Source: Streptomyces neyagawaensis
GTDB taxonomy: Bacteria > Actinomycetota > Actinomycetes > Streptomycetales > Streptomycetaceae
Length of the DNA stretch: 64,000 bases
Assembly: GCF_023516595.1 (NCBI RefSeq)
Contig: NZ_JAMGBG010000005.1
Span: 124,001-188,000 of the forward strand
Direction of reading: 5' to 3'
Shown here piece after piece: positions 27,021-37,166 of this stretch; within the stretch, counting starts at the first letter, position 1, and every line of letters begins with the position of its first letter. The position numbers were made by a program, and so were the translations under genes. Below the pieces are notes generated by a model that saw only the letters and a list, made by a program, of their open reading frames with translations, was not told where the DNA came from and searched no databases.

Positions 27021-27869
27021 TCAGGTGTGCGGCCCGGCGAGCGGACCGAGCAGTGTCCGGATCTCGTCGAGCGCGTCCACCAGGGCGGTCAGGGGTGTCC
27101 GATAGGCGAGGGCACTGATGCTCACCGCGCCGGACGGAGCCGTGGGCGAGGTGAGGTACACGGGCAGGGCGAGGCAGTGCACACCGGCCTCGTTCTCCTG
27201 GTCGTCGCACGCATAGCCCTGGACGGCCGCCGCCCCGAGCGCGGCGTGCAGGTCGGCCGCCGTGCACAGCGTCCGGGACGTCCGGCGCTCGGGCGGCACG
27301 TCGCCGACCCACGCCCGGACCTCCTCCAGGGACGTCAACTCCCGGGCGAGCAGCACCTTTCCGACCGCCGTGGAGTGGGCGGGGTTGCGGCCACCGATCG
27401 TCGACGTCAGCCGGACGGCCCCCGTGGGCGGGTCGACCTTCGCGCGGTAGACGACCTCCCGGCCGTCCAGCACCGCGTAGTGCGCCGTCTCCCCGAACCG
27501 GTCCGCCAGCGCCTCCAGCACCGGACGGACCCGGACATGCTCGGGCCGCGCCTCGTGGTGCGCGAACGCCATGCGCAGGAACTCGTCGCCGAGCACATAG
27601 CGGCCGCTGTCGTCCTGGTCGGCGAGACCGGCCCGGCGCAGGGCGCCCAGCGCCCGGTGCACGGTCGGCTTGGGACTGCCGATCACCCGGGTCAGCTCGT
27701 CCAGACCCACCCCGTCGGGATACCGGGCCAGCTCCTTGAGCACGGCGAGCACCCGGTCCGAGCCCACGAGACGGCCACCCTCCGGGCCGGCCGCGCCGCC
27801 GTCCTCGGACCCGGTCGTGCCGGCCCCGGCGGGGTCTGTCGATTCGTCGTACGTCTGCGTATCCTGCAT
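27021..27869 (-). CDS. IclR-family transcriptional regulator
   Basis: A 282-residue regulator with an unusually long, acidic 30-residue N-terminal tail before the winged helix (about 38-95: DRVLAVLKELARYPDGVGLD, then GSPKPTVHRALGAL). The C-terminal effector domain has SSPTAPSGAVSISA-like strands. It heads the minus-strand catabolic operon and its start lies only 47 bp from the divergent dehydratase start, so both promoters must share one short control region. It probably represses both sides until a sugar acid binds. Confidence 0.9.
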   Translation of the reverse strand: MQDTQTYDESTDPAGAGTTGSEDGGAAGPEGGRLVGSDRVLAVLKELARYPDGVGLDELTRVIGSPKPTVHRALGALRRAGLADQDDSGRYVLGDEFLRMAFAHHEARPEHVRVRPVLEALADRFGETAHYAVLDGREVVYRAKVDPPTGAVRLTSTIGGRNPAHSTAVGKVLLARELTSLEEVRAWVGDVPPERRTSRTLCTAADLHAALGAAAVQGYACDDQENEAGVHCLALPVYLTSPTAPSGAVSISALAYRTPLTALVDALDEIRTLLGPLAGPHT

Positions 27870-27873
27870 GGCG

Positions 27874-27908
27874 TTCCAGACTGTAGATCGTCGTACCGAT
27901 TACTGGAA
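27874..27908. promoter_or_regulatory. Compact divergent control region with TTCCAG/CTGGAA arms
   Basis: TTCCAG (27874-27879) and CTGGAA (27903-27908) face each other across 23 bases in the 47-bp gap between the iclR and dehydratase start codons. The right arm overlaps the dehydratase ribosome site. Candidate IclR binding region; the arms are short. Confidence 0.4.
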
Positions 27909-27916
27909 AGGGCTCG

Positions 27917-29632
27917 ATGGTGAGGCTCCGCAGCGCGCAGTGGTACGAGGGGCAGGACCGCAACTCCTACATCCACCGGGCGTGGATGCGCAGAGGCGTG
28001 CCGGACGACGCCTTCACCGGCCGGCCCCAGATCGCCATCGCCAACACCGCCTCCGACCTCACCCCCTGCAACGCCCACCTCGACGAGGTGGCCGCCTCGG
28101 TCCGCAACGGCGTGTACGAGGCGGGCGGCATCCCCCTGGACCTGCCTGTGGTGTCGCTGGGGGAGACGAACGTACGGCCCACCGCCATGCTGTGGCGCAA
28201 CATGGCGGCCATGGCCACCGAGGAGATGCTGCGGGCCAACCCCATCGACGGCGTCGTCCTCCTCGGCGGCTGCGACAAGACGATCCCCTCCCTGCTGATG
28301 GCCGCCGCGTCGGTGGACCTGCCCGCGGTGGTGGTCCCGGGCGGCCCGATGCTCAACGGCACCTTCCGCGGCAGCCTGCTGGGTTGCGGCACCGGGGTGT
28401 GGCAGCTGTCGGAGGAGGTCCGCGCGGGCACGCTCTCCCAGGAGCAGTTCCTCCGCTCCGAGTCGGCGATGATCCGCAGCCGGGGCCACTGCAACACGAT
28501 GGGCACGGCGTCGACGATGGCCCTGGTCGCCGAAGCCCTCGGCACCGTGGTCCCCGGCGTGGCCGGCACCCCCGCCCCGGACAGCCGGCTGCTGGAGTCC
28601 GCGCACCACACCGGCCGGCTGGCCGTGGACATGGTCGCCGTCGACCGGCGGCCCGGGACCTTCCTGACCAAGGGGTCCTTCCACAACGCGATCGTGGCCC
28701 TCGCCGCCATCGGCGGCTCCACCAACGCGGTCGTCCACCTCCTCGCGATCGCGGGCCGACTGGGCATCGACCTGACGCTCGACGACTTCGACCGCATCGG
28801 CTCACGCGTCCCCGTCCTGGTGGACCTACAGCCGGCGGGCCGCTTCCTGATGGAGGATCTCCACCGCGCCGGCGGCCTGCTCGCCGTGCTGCGCGAGGTC
28901 CGCGACCTGCTCGACCCCGAGGCGCTGACCGTCACCGGCGAGCCGCTCGTGACGTACCTGGACGACGCGCCGATCTGGGACACCGAGGTCATCCGCACCC
29001 GCGCCGAACCGCTGGTCGCCGAGGGCGGCATCGCCGTCCTGCGCGGCAACCTCGCCCCCGACGGCGCCGTCGTCAAACCGGCCGCCGCCTCCCCGCACCT
29101 GCTCCGCCACCGGGGCCGGGCCGTCGTCTTCGACTCCATCGAGGACTTCCGGGCACGCATCGACGACCCCGACCTCGACGTGGACGCCGACTCCGTCCTC
29201 GTCCTGCGCGGCTGCGGCCCCAAGGGCTACCCGGGCATGCCCGAGGTCTCCAACATGCCGCTGCCGAGGAAACTCCTCGAACAGGGCGTCCGCGACATGG
29301 TCCGCGTCTGCGACGGCCGGATGAGCGGCACCGCCTACGGCACCGTCGTGCTCCATGTGGCCCCGGAGGCCGCGGCCGGCGGCCCCCTCGCGCTCGTCCG
29401 CACGGGGGACGTCATCGTCCTCGACGTCGAGGCCCGCCGCATCGAGGTCGACGTACCCGCCGACGAACTCGCCCGCCGCACCCCCGACAAGGCCACGGTC
29501 GACGGCTACGCCGCCCCCCGCCGCGGCTGGGAACGCCTCTACGTCGACCACGTCACGCAGGCCGACACCGGCGCCGACCTCGACTTCCTGACCGGCTCGA
29601 GCGGATCCGAGGTGAGCCGCGAGTCCCACTGA
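27917..29632 (+). CDS. IlvD/Edd-family sugar-acid dehydratase
   Basis: A 571-residue dehydratase with the cysteines expected for the iron-sulfur cluster: GGCDKTIPSLLMAA near 116-129 and GHCNTMGTAS near 192-201. SFHNAIVALAAIGGSTNAVVH and, later, RGCGPKGYPGMPE with CDGRMSGTAYG also match. The ATG at 27917 follows GGAAAGGG. The family dehydrates dihydroxy acids and aldonic acids to 2-keto-3-deoxy acids. The length and the catabolic neighbours favour a sugar-acid (arabonate, xylonate, fuconate type) dehydratase over biosynthetic IlvD. Divergent from iclR. Confidence 0.9.
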   Translation: MVRLRSAQWYEGQDRNSYIHRAWMRRGVPDDAFTGRPQIAIANTASDLTPCNAHLDEVAASVRNGVYEAGGIPLDLPVVSLGETNVRPTAMLWRNMAAMATEEMLRANPIDGVVLLGGCDKTIPSLLMAAASVDLPAVVVPGGPMLNGTFRGSLLGCGTGVWQLSEEVRAGTLSQEQFLRSESAMIRSRGHCNTMGTASTMALVAEALGTVVPGVAGTPAPDSRLLESAHHTGRLAVDMVAVDRRPGTFLTKGSFHNAIVALAAIGGSTNAVVHLLAIAGRLGIDLTLDDFDRIGSRVPVLVDLQPAGRFLMEDLHRAGGLLAVLREVRDLLDPEALTVTGEPLVTYLDDAPIWDTEVIRTRAEPLVAEGGIAVLRGNLAPDGAVVKPAAASPHLLRHRGRAVVFDSIEDFRARIDDPDLDVDADSVLVLRGCGPKGYPGMPEVSNMPLPRKLLEQGVRDMVRVCDGRMSGTAYGTVVLHVAPEAAAGGPLALVRTGDVIVLDVEARRIEVDVPADELARRTPDKATVDGYAAPRRGWERLYVDHVTQADTGADLDFLTGSSGSEVSRESH

Positions 29633-29753
29633 CGGCCCTGCCTCCGCCCCGCCCGACGCCACGCGGGCGGCCCGCCCGCGACTCGGCGAAACGGGCGGTC
29701 CAGCGGGTGAAGCGTGACGCGGCCCCCGTACCGCGGGGCATGCATGAACCGCA

Positions 29754-29769
29754 CGGCCGCATGCGGCCG
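29754..29769. promoter_or_regulatory. Perfect 16-bp palindrome before the FAD hydroxylase
   Basis: CGGCCGCATGCGGCCG is its own reverse complement and ends 32 bp before the hydroxylase start. It may be an operator or a leader hairpin. It is GC-rich and could occur by chance. Confidence 0.3.
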
Positions 29770-29801
29770 AATCGACGGCCACGCAGCACTGGAGGCGAGC
29801 G

Positions 29802-31457
29802 GTGAACCCAAGAGACGATCAAACCGACCCCACGACTCCTCAGGTCCCGGTCCTCATCGTCGGCGGTTCCCTCGTCGGCCTGTCGACCTCGCTGTTCCTG
29901 GGCCGACTGGGGGTACGGCACATCCTGGTGGAGCGCCACGCCGGCACCTCCATCCACCCCCGAGGACGAGGCAACAACGTCCGCACGATGGAACTGTTCC
30001 GGGCCGCCGGCGTCGAGCCGGGGATCCGGGAGGCCGCCGCCACGCTGGCCGACAACCACGGCATCCTGCAGACACCCACGCTGGTCGGCGACGCGGGGGA
30101 GTGGCTGTTCAAGGAGATCGACGCGGGCGGCGGCCTCGCCCGGTTCAGCCCCAGCGCCTGGTGCCTGTGCAGCCAGAACGACCTGGAGCCGGTCCTGCTC
30201 GACCACGCGAGGAACCTCGGCGGCGACCTGCGCTACGCCACCGAGCTGATGTCGTTCACCGACGACCCCTCCGGCGTCACCGCCGTGGTCAAGAGCCGCG
30301 AGACGGGCGAGCACACCACCATCCGCGCGCAGTACCTCGTCGCCGCCGACGGCCCCCGCAGCCCCGTCCGCGAGCAGCTCGGCATCGAGCAGAGCGGTCC
30401 CGGGGACCTCTTCCACAACGTCAGCATCACCTTCCGCTCCCGCCGGCTCGCCGACGTCGTCGGTGACCGGCGCTTCATCGTCTGCTACCTGACCAGCCCG
30501 GAAGCCGACGGCGCGCTGCTGCCCGTGGACAACCGGGAGAACTGGGTGTTCCACGCCCCCTGGCACCCCGAACACGGCGAAACCCTGGAGGAGTTCACCG
30601 ACGAGCGGTGCGTCGCACACATCCGCCGCGCGATCGGCGACGCCGACCTCGACGTGGAGATCACCGGCAGGGCCCCCTGGCACGCGGCCCAGCGGGTCGC
30701 CCGCCGCTACCGGTCGGGCCGCGTCTTCCTGGCCGGTGACTCGGCCCACGAGATGTCCCCCACCGGGGCGTTCGGCTCCAACACCGGCATCCAGGACGCC
30801 CACAACCTGGCGTGGAAGCTGGCCGCGGTGCTGGGCGGCTGGGCCGGGGAGGGACTGCTCGACACATACGACGCCGAACGCCGCCCGGTGGCGGAGGCGA
30901 CCAGCGCCCGCGCCGCCGCACGGTCGGTCGAGCACAGCCATCCCGGTTTCGCCCCGCCCCCCGGCGCGCAGGGCGGCGGCCCCCAGCGCGGCATCCTCAA
31001 CGTGGCCCTCGGCTACCGCTATCCGCAGGGCGCCGTCGTCGGCGCCGACCCCGCCACACCGGCCGTACCGGAGCGCCTCGACCTGTCCGGGGAACCCGGC
31101 AGCAGGGCACCCCACGTACCGGTACGCCACCGGGGCGAACAGATCTCCACCCTCGACCTCTACGAACGGTCGTTCGTCCTCCTCAGCGACGCCGACGCCC
31201 CGAGCGGATGGCACGAGGCCGCCGTCCGTCTCGCCGCGTCGACGCCCGTCCCCCTGACGTCGTACCGGCTCGGCGACGGGCCCGACGCCGAGCTGACACC
31301 CGTCGGCGGCGCGAGCTGGTCGGCCGCCCACGGCACGACATCCTCGGGCGCCGTCCTCGTCCGCCCCGACGGGTTCGTGGCGTGGCGATCCACGGAACGG
31401 GTCACCGACCCCGAGACGACCCTGCGCCAGGTCCTGGACACCGTCCTGGCCCTCTGA
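29802..31457 (+). CDS. FAD-dependent aromatic hydroxylase of the spore-pigment cluster (WhiE ORFVIII-like)
   Basis: A 551-residue PHBH-fold flavoprotein. It has an N-terminal GGSLVG dinucleotide motif near residue 20, a middle DG motif (VAADGPRSPVR) and GRVFLAGDSAHEMSPTGAFG, the second FAD motif. A thioredoxin-like C-terminal domain (about 400-551) is typical of polyketide hydroxylases such as TcmG- and PgaE-type enzymes. GGAGG stands 6 bases before the GTG start. The likely job is oxygenation of the polyketide made by the genes downstream. In the S. coelicolor whiE locus the corresponding gene is divergent; here it points the same way as the other genes and is followed by a hairpin. Confidence 0.88.
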   Translation: MNPRDDQTDPTTPQVPVLIVGGSLVGLSTSLFLGRLGVRHILVERHAGTSIHPRGRGNNVRTMELFRAAGVEPGIREAAATLADNHGILQTPTLVGDAGEWLFKEIDAGGGLARFSPSAWCLCSQNDLEPVLLDHARNLGGDLRYATELMSFTDDPSGVTAVVKSRETGEHTTIRAQYLVAADGPRSPVREQLGIEQSGPGDLFHNVSITFRSRRLADVVGDRRFIVCYLTSPEADGALLPVDNRENWVFHAPWHPEHGETLEEFTDERCVAHIRRAIGDADLDVEITGRAPWHAAQRVARRYRSGRVFLAGDSAHEMSPTGAFGSNTGIQDAHNLAWKLAAVLGGWAGEGLLDTYDAERRPVAEATSARAAARSVEHSHPGFAPPPGAQGGGPQRGILNVALGYRYPQGAVVGADPATPAVPERLDLSGEPGSRAPHVPVRHRGEQISTLDLYERSFVLLSDADAPSGWHEAAVRLAASTPVPLTSYRLGDGPDAELTPVGGASWSAAHGTTSSGAVLVRPDGFVAWRSTERVTDPETTLRQVLDTVLAL

Positions 31458-31482
31458 CCCCCGGAAACGACGCCACACACCA

Positions 31483-31509
31483 CAGGGGGGCCGACCGGCC
31501 GCCCCCCTG
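31483..31509. terminator. Hairpin after the FAD hydroxylase gene
   Basis: CAGGGGGGC and GCCCCCCTG pair over 9 bp around a 9-base loop, 25 bp after the stop. It suggests that the hydroxylase is transcribed separately from the core polyketide genes. The rest of 31458-31747 shows no gene. Confidence 0.6.
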
Positions 31510-31747
31510 ACGGTGCGCCGGAAACGCCAGCCGCTGTTGCCGTCACGCCCTCGTCGCGTGATGGCCACAGCGGCTTTCCCATGGGCGCGGACGGCCGCCC
31601 GCCGTCGCGCGCGGGGCCCCGCCTTTCGCGTCGAGCCGATGGAGGTCACCTGGGCAGAGCACACGAGTCGCGCGCTTCCCGAGCCGGGCACAGGATCGAG
31701 AAACCGACATTCGTCCGCCTCCGCCCAACGAAGGAGAAGTGCGCAGG

Positions 31748-32905
31748 ATGACCACCACATCTGACCGCCTTTCGGAACCGCCGGCGTCACCGGCATCGCA
31801 GCGCGTCTCCCAGTCCGTGTTCGACGGCTCCCGGCTGCGGGTCGTCCTGCTGGTCGACGTCCACGACGGTGCCCAGCAGCGGTTCCTGGAGGCGTACGAG
31901 GGCCTGTGCAACCAGGTCGCGTCCGTCCCCGGGCATGTCAGCGACCAGCTGTGCCAGTCCATCGAGAACCCCTCCCAATGGCTCATCACGAGCGAGTGGG
32001 AGAGCGCCCCGCCCTTCCTCACCTGGGTCAACAGCGAGGAACACGTACGGATGGTGGAGCCGCTGCACAGCTGCGTCCGCGACACCCGGTCCCTGCGCTT
32101 CCACATCGTCCGCGAGACCGGCGGCCCGGCCGGCGAGGCCGCGTCCGGGCAGCGCCGCCTCCAGGCGTCACCCCGCATCGGTGACGGCGTGATCCGGCAC
32201 GCGCTCACCTTCACCGTCAAGCCGGGCAGCGAGGACGTCGTCGCCAAGATCCTCGCCGACTACGACCCGCCGAAGCCGCAGGTCGACGCCACCACCCGGC
32301 TCTGCCGCACCTCCCTGTTCATGCACGGCAACCGGGTCGTGCGGGCCATCGAGGTCCGGGGCGACCTGCTCGCCGCGCTGCGGCACGTCGCCCGTCAGCC
32401 CGAGGTGCGAGCCGTCGAGGAGGCCATCAACCCGTACCTGGAGCAGGACCGGGACCTCGACGACCCGGAGTCCGCCCGCCTCTTCTTCACCCGCGCGGCC
32501 CTGCCCGCCGTGCACCACGTGACGGCGGGCCAGGAGAGCGGGAACGCCGAACGGCGCGCCTACTACTACCCCGCCCGCGAGGGCTGCGGCATGCGCCTCG
32601 CGGAACTGCTCGCCCGGCAGGACGCGGCGGCCGCGGACGACACGCTCGGACCGGTGCTGCGCAGCACGATCTTCCACCGCGACGACGTCGTGGTGCGGCT
32701 GGTCGATGTCCGCGCCGGGTCCGACACCGATGCCGACGCCGTCTTCGGCCCCGCGGACCGGGGACAGGCGGCCGAGCTGATGGCGCTTCTCGACGAGGGA
32801 GCCCTCGGCGTGAACGGTTCCGCACCCGAGAAGGGCGCCCACGCTCCCCTCGTGACGGCCGCCCACATGCGTCTCGTGACCGACCGCCGCGCGCCCGGCG
32901 CCTGA
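31748..32905 (+). CDS. SchA/CurD-like spore-pigment protein (WhiE ORFI-like)
   Basis: A 385-residue protein. The ATG at 31748 is used, with AAGGAG 11 bases upstream; a GTG at 31739 lies too close to that site. The N-terminal 100 residues form an ABM/EthD-like ferredoxin-fold module ([27 protein letters not shown]). The remainder is the SchA/CurD domain found only in type II spore-pigment clusters ([33 protein letters not shown]). Its biochemical role is not established. It is the first gene of a run that continues through the cupin, ketosynthases and cyclases. Confidence 0.87.
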   Translation: MTTTSDRLSEPPASPASQRVSQSVFDGSRLRVVLLVDVHDGAQQRFLEAYEGLCNQVASVPGHVSDQLCQSIENPSQWLITSEWESAPPFLTWVNSEEHVRMVEPLHSCVRDTRSLRFHIVRETGGPAGEAASGQRRLQASPRIGDGVIRHALTFTVKPGSEDVVAKILADYDPPKPQVDATTRLCRTSLFMHGNRVVRAIEVRGDLLAALRHVARQPEVRAVEEAINPYLEQDRDLDDPESARLFFTRAALPAVHHVTAGQESGNAERRAYYYPAREGCGMRLAELLARQDAAAADDTLGPVLRSTIFHRDDVVVRLVDVRAGSDTDADAVFGPADRGQAAELMALLDEGALGVNGSAPEKGAHAPLVTAAHMRLVTDRRAPGA

Positions 32906-32973
32906 CCGCCGTCCCTTCCCCGGGCCGTGACAGCCCCTCTCGTCTTTCCACAGCACCAGTTCGGAGGAACGCC

Positions 32974-33426
32974 GTGACGAACAGCCATCCCGCGATCGTG
33001 GATCTCAGTGAGATCGAGCCCAACACCAGGCGCGGTGGCGATCTACGCGCCATGCTCACCCCCACCACAGTCGGCTCCACCAGCGGTTTCATGGGCGTGG
33101 CCATCGTGCAGCCCGGCGACCGCATCGCCGAGCACTACCACCCGTACTCCGAGGAGTTCATCTACGTCGTCTGCGGGCAGCTGGAGGTCGACCTGGACGG
33201 TGAACCCCATCCGCTGCTGCCCGAGCAGGGCCTGATGATCCCCGCCCACGTACGGCACCGCTTCCGCAACGTCGGCAACGTGGAGGCCCGCCTGGTCTTC
33301 CACCTCGGCCCGCTGGCCCCCAGCCCGCCGCTCGGCCACGTCGACACCGAGGAGACCGACGCCGCGCCGGTCGCGGCCCACGAGAGCGGCCACCGGATCG
33401 CCGAGCGAAGTCGAGTGGGCTCATGA
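32974..33426 (+). CDS. Cupin protein of spore-pigment polyketide synthesis (WhiE ORFII-like)
   Basis: A 150-residue single-domain cupin. Metal-binding residues are seen in [20 protein letters not shown] (His-x-His and Glu) and in the second motif ([13 protein letters not shown]). GGAGG lies 6 bases before the GTG start. The stop overlaps the ketosynthase ATG (ATGA), so it is coupled to the core PKS. Cupins in these clusters are thought to help with ring formation or oxidation of the nascent polyketide. Confidence 0.88.
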   Translation: MTNSHPAIVDLSEIEPNTRRGGDLRAMLTPTTVGSTSGFMGVAIVQPGDRIAEHYHPYSEEFIYVVCGQLEVDLDGEPHPLLPEQGLMIPAHVRHRFRNVGNVEARLVFHLGPLAPSPPLGHVDTEETDAAPVAAHESGHRIAERSRVGS

Positions 33427-34688
33427 CCAGGCGCGTCGCGGTCACCGGCATCGGCGTCGTCGCCCCCGGCGGGATCGGCATACCGGCGTTCTGGGATCTC
33501 CTCGCGAACGGCCGCACGGCGACGCGGGGCATCACGTTCTTCGACCCGTCCGGACTGCGTTCACGGATCGCCGCCGAGTGCGACTTCGACCCGTCGGCCC
33601 ACGGGCTGACGGCGGAGGAGGTCGCACGCTGCGACCGGTACATCCAGTTCGCGCTGGCCGCGGGGGAGGAGGCGGTACGGGACTCCGGCCTCGACCTCGC
33701 CGCCGAGAACCCCTGGCGCGTCGGCGTCTCCCTGGGTACCGCCGTCGGCGGAACCACCCGGCTGGAGCACGACTACGTCCTGGTCAGCCATGGCGGGCAG
33801 CGCTGGGACGTGGACCACCGGGAGGCGGGTCCGCATCTGCACCGGGCGTTCTCGCCCAGCACCCTCGCCTCGACGGTGGCGGAGCGGTTCGAGGCGCGCG
33901 GGCCGGTGCAGACCGTCTCCACCGGCTGCACCTCGGGCCTCGACGCCGTCGGGTACGCCTTCCACACGATCGAGGAGGGCAGGGCCGACGTGTGCATGGC
34001 GGGTGCCTCCGACTCCCCGATCTCCCCCATCACGATGGCCTGCTTCGACGCGATCAAGGCCACCTCCCCGAACAACGACGATCCCGCCCACGCCTCCCGG
34101 CCCTTCGATGCCGATCGCAACGGGTTCGTCATGGGCGAGGGCGGAGCGGTACTCGTCCTGGAGGAGCTGGAACACGCCCGGGCGCGCGGCGCGCACGTCT
34201 ATTGCGAGCTCGGCGGTTACGCCACCTTCGGCAACGCCTACCACATGACCGGCCTGACCACCGAGGGCCTGGAGATGGCCCGCGCCATCGAGGGCGCCCT
34301 CGACCATGCCCGGCTCGACGGCACGGCCATCGACTACGTCAACGCCCACGGGTCGGGAACCCAGCAGAACGACCGACACGAGACGGCCGCGGTCAAACGG
34401 GTCCTGGGCGCCCACGCCTACGACACGCCCATGAGCTCCATCAAGTCCATGGTGGGCCACTCCCTCGGCGCGATCGGAGCGATCGAGGTCGTCGCCTGCG
34501 TGCTGGCCCTGGCCCACCAGGTCGTCCCGCCCACCGCGAACTACGAGACCCCGGACCCCGAGTGCGACCTGGACTACGTCCCGCGCGTGGCCCGGGAGCG
34601 GCGGCTGAACAGCGTCCTCTCCGTGGGCAGCGGCTTCGGCGGCTTCCAGTCCGCGGTGGTCCTCACCCGGCCGAAGGGAAAGACGTGA
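33423..34688 (+). CDS. Type II PKS ketosynthase alpha (WhiE ORFIII-like)
   Basis: A 421-residue decarboxylative condensing enzyme. Active-site Cys169 is in [12 protein letters not shown]; the catalytic histidines are in [11 protein letters not shown] and [11 protein letters not shown]. It starts at the ATG overlapping the cupin stop and ends one base into the KS-beta start (TGATG), so KS-alpha and KS-beta are made in equal amounts, as the heterodimer needs. It extends the polyketide from malonyl-ACP. Confidence 0.96.
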   Translation: MTRRVAVTGIGVVAPGGIGIPAFWDLLANGRTATRGITFFDPSGLRSRIAAECDFDPSAHGLTAEEVARCDRYIQFALAAGEEAVRDSGLDLAAENPWRVGVSLGTAVGGTTRLEHDYVLVSHGGQRWDVDHREAGPHLHRAFSPSTLASTVAERFEARGPVQTVSTGCTSGLDAVGYAFHTIEEGRADVCMAGASDSPISPITMACFDAIKATSPNNDDPAHASRPFDADRNGFVMGEGGAVLVLEELEHARARGAHVYCELGGYATFGNAYHMTGLTTEGLEMARAIEGALDHARLDGTAIDYVNAHGSGTQQNDRHETAAVKRVLGAHAYDTPMSSIKSMVGHSLGAIGAIEVVACVLALAHQVVPPTANYETPDPECDLDYVPRVARERRLNSVLSVGSGFGGFQSAVVLTRPKGKT

Positions 34689-35941
34689 TGAGCGAACCGC
34701 ACACCCGGCGCGCCGTCGTCACCGGGATCGGCGTGGTGGCGCCCAACGGAACCAGCACCGAGACCTTCTGGAAGGCGACCAGGGAAGGCATCAGCGTGCT
34801 GGACCGGGTCACCCGCGAAGGGTGCGAGCATCTGCCGCTGCGTGTGGCCGGTGAGATCCGGGACTTCGATCCGCCCTCGGCGGTCGAGGAGCGCTACCTC
34901 GTCCAGACCGACCGCTTCACCCACTTCGCCATGGCGGCGGCCGACCTGGCGATCGACGAGGCCGGCCTCAACCGGTCCGACACCGACGCCTCGCCGTTCT
35001 CCGTGGGCGTGGTCACCGCGGCCGGTTCAGGCGGCGGCGAGTTCGGCCAGCGGGAACTGCAGCAGCTGTGGGACAAGGGCAGCCGCTACGTGGGCCCTTA
35101 CCAGTCCATCGCCTGGTTCTACGCCGCGAGCACCGGCCAGATCTCCATCCGCCGCGGCTTCAAGGGCCCCTGCGGAGTGGTCGCCGCCGACGAGGCCGGC
35201 GGTCTGGACGCGCTGGCGCACGCGGCGCGGGCCGTACGACGCGGCACGGACGTCCTGGTGGCCGGGGCGACCGAGGCGCCCCTGGCCCCCTACTCGATGG
35301 TCTGCCAGCTCGGCTACGAGGAGCTGAGCACGGAGGAGGTCCCGGAGTGCGCCTACCGCCCGTTCACCTCCGCGGCCTGCGGGTTCGTGCCTGCCGAGGG
35401 CGGCGCGATGCTCGTCGTCGAGGCCGAGACATCGGCCCGGGAAAGGGGAGCGTCCGCACGGGCGACGCTGGCGGGGCACGCGGCGACGTTCACCGGCGCC
35501 TCCCGCTGGCGGCAGTCCCGCGAGGGGTTGGCGCAGGCCATCCGGGGCGCCCTGGAGGAGGCCGCCTGCGCACCCGAGGAGATCGACGTGGTCTTCGCCG
35601 ACGCCCTCGGCGTACCGGAGGCGGACCGTGCCGAGGCCCTGGCGATCGCGGACGCGCTGGGCGCCCACGGCCGGCGGGTCCCGGTGACGGCACCGAAGAC
35701 CGCGATCGGCCGGGGCTACTGCGCGGCACCCGTCCTGGACGTCGCCGCGGCGGTGCTCGCGATGGAGCACGGCGTGATCCCCCCCACCCCCAACGTCCAC
35801 GACGTCTGCCACGACCTGGACCTCGTGACGACGCGGGCCCGCGCCACCGAGCTGCGCACGGCGCTGGTCCTCAGCCGTGGACTCATGGGGTCGAACTCGG
35901 CGCTGGTGCTACGGCGCGGCGCCACCGAGGCCTCCCAGTGA
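34688..35941 (+). CDS. Type II PKS ketosynthase beta / chain-length factor (WhiE ORFIV-like)
   Basis: A 417-residue KS-fold partner lacking the active cysteine: where KS-alpha has Cys169, this protein has Glu169 in VVAADEAGGLDAL. Most antibiotic chain-length factors have Gln at that place. The histidine motifs of KS-alpha are also lost. Its ATG at 34688 overlaps the KS-alpha stop. The protein sets chain length and supports starter formation through the KS heterodimer. Confidence 0.95.
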   Translation: MSEPHTRRAVVTGIGVVAPNGTSTETFWKATREGISVLDRVTREGCEHLPLRVAGEIRDFDPPSAVEERYLVQTDRFTHFAMAAADLAIDEAGLNRSDTDASPFSVGVVTAAGSGGGEFGQRELQQLWDKGSRYVGPYQSIAWFYAASTGQISIRRGFKGPCGVVAADEAGGLDALAHAARAVRRGTDVLVAGATEAPLAPYSMVCQLGYEELSTEEVPECAYRPFTSAACGFVPAEGGAMLVVEAETSARERGASARATLAGHAATFTGASRWRQSREGLAQAIRGALEEAACAPEEIDVVFADALGVPEADRAEALAIADALGAHGRRVPVTAPKTAIGRGYCAAPVLDVAAAVLAMEHGVIPPTPNVHDVCHDLDLVTTRARATELRTALVLSRGLMGSNSALVLRRGATEASQ

Positions 35942-35982
35942 GGCCTCGTCAGCACACATCACGGAGCAAGGAGAGAAACCGC

Positions 35983-36721
<739 letters not shown>

Positions 36722-36740
36722 TCCGACGGAGGACAGCACG

Positions 36741-37073
36741 ATGCACCAGTCTCTGATCGTCGCCCGGATGGCCCCGGGGTCGGCCCCCGACATCGCCGAT
36801 GTGTTCGGGGAGTCGGACCGGGGGGAACTGCCCCACCTGGTGGGGGTCGCCCGCCGCAGCCTCTTCCAGTTCGGTGATGTGTACCTGCACCTCATCGAGT
36901 CCGAGCGGGACCCCGGCCCCGCCATCGCCAAGGCGGCCGGGCACCCCCTGTTCCAGGACGTCAGCGAACGGCTGTCGGCGTACGTCACCGCCTACGACCC
37001 GGCGACCTGGCGTTCGCCGAAGGACGCGATGGCGCACTGCTTCTACCGCTGGGAGCGGGAGACCCCCTCCTGA
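36741..37073 (+). CDS. TcmI-family polyketide cyclase (WhiE ORFVII-like)
   Basis: A 110-residue ferredoxin-like-fold protein. It has MHQSLIVARMAPGSAPDIAD, a Ser-Asp-rich FGESDRGELPHLVGV and LFQFGDVYLHLIES, matching the TcmI second/third-ring cyclase family. The ATG has GGAGG 9 bases upstream. It is the last gene of the core run; a strong hairpin follows. Confidence 0.93.
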   Translation: MHQSLIVARMAPGSAPDIADVFGESDRGELPHLVGVARRSLFQFGDVYLHLIESERDPGPAIAKAAGHPLFQDVSERLSAYVTAYDPATWRSPKDAMAHCFYRWERETPS

Positions 37074-37099
37074 ACCGGTGGGACCGAGGCGCGGCGCCG

Positions 37100-37135
37100 G
37101 GTCGCCGGGCACACGACACTGTGTGCCCGGCGACC
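37100..37135. terminator. Strong bidirectional hairpin terminator
   Basis: A perfect 15-bp stem (37100-37114 with 37121-37135) around a 6-base loop, between the convergent cyclase (+) and methyltransferase (-) genes. Confidence 0.8.
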
Positions 37136-37166
37136 GGCTGCCCGGGGGATCCGCCGGGGGAGGCGG

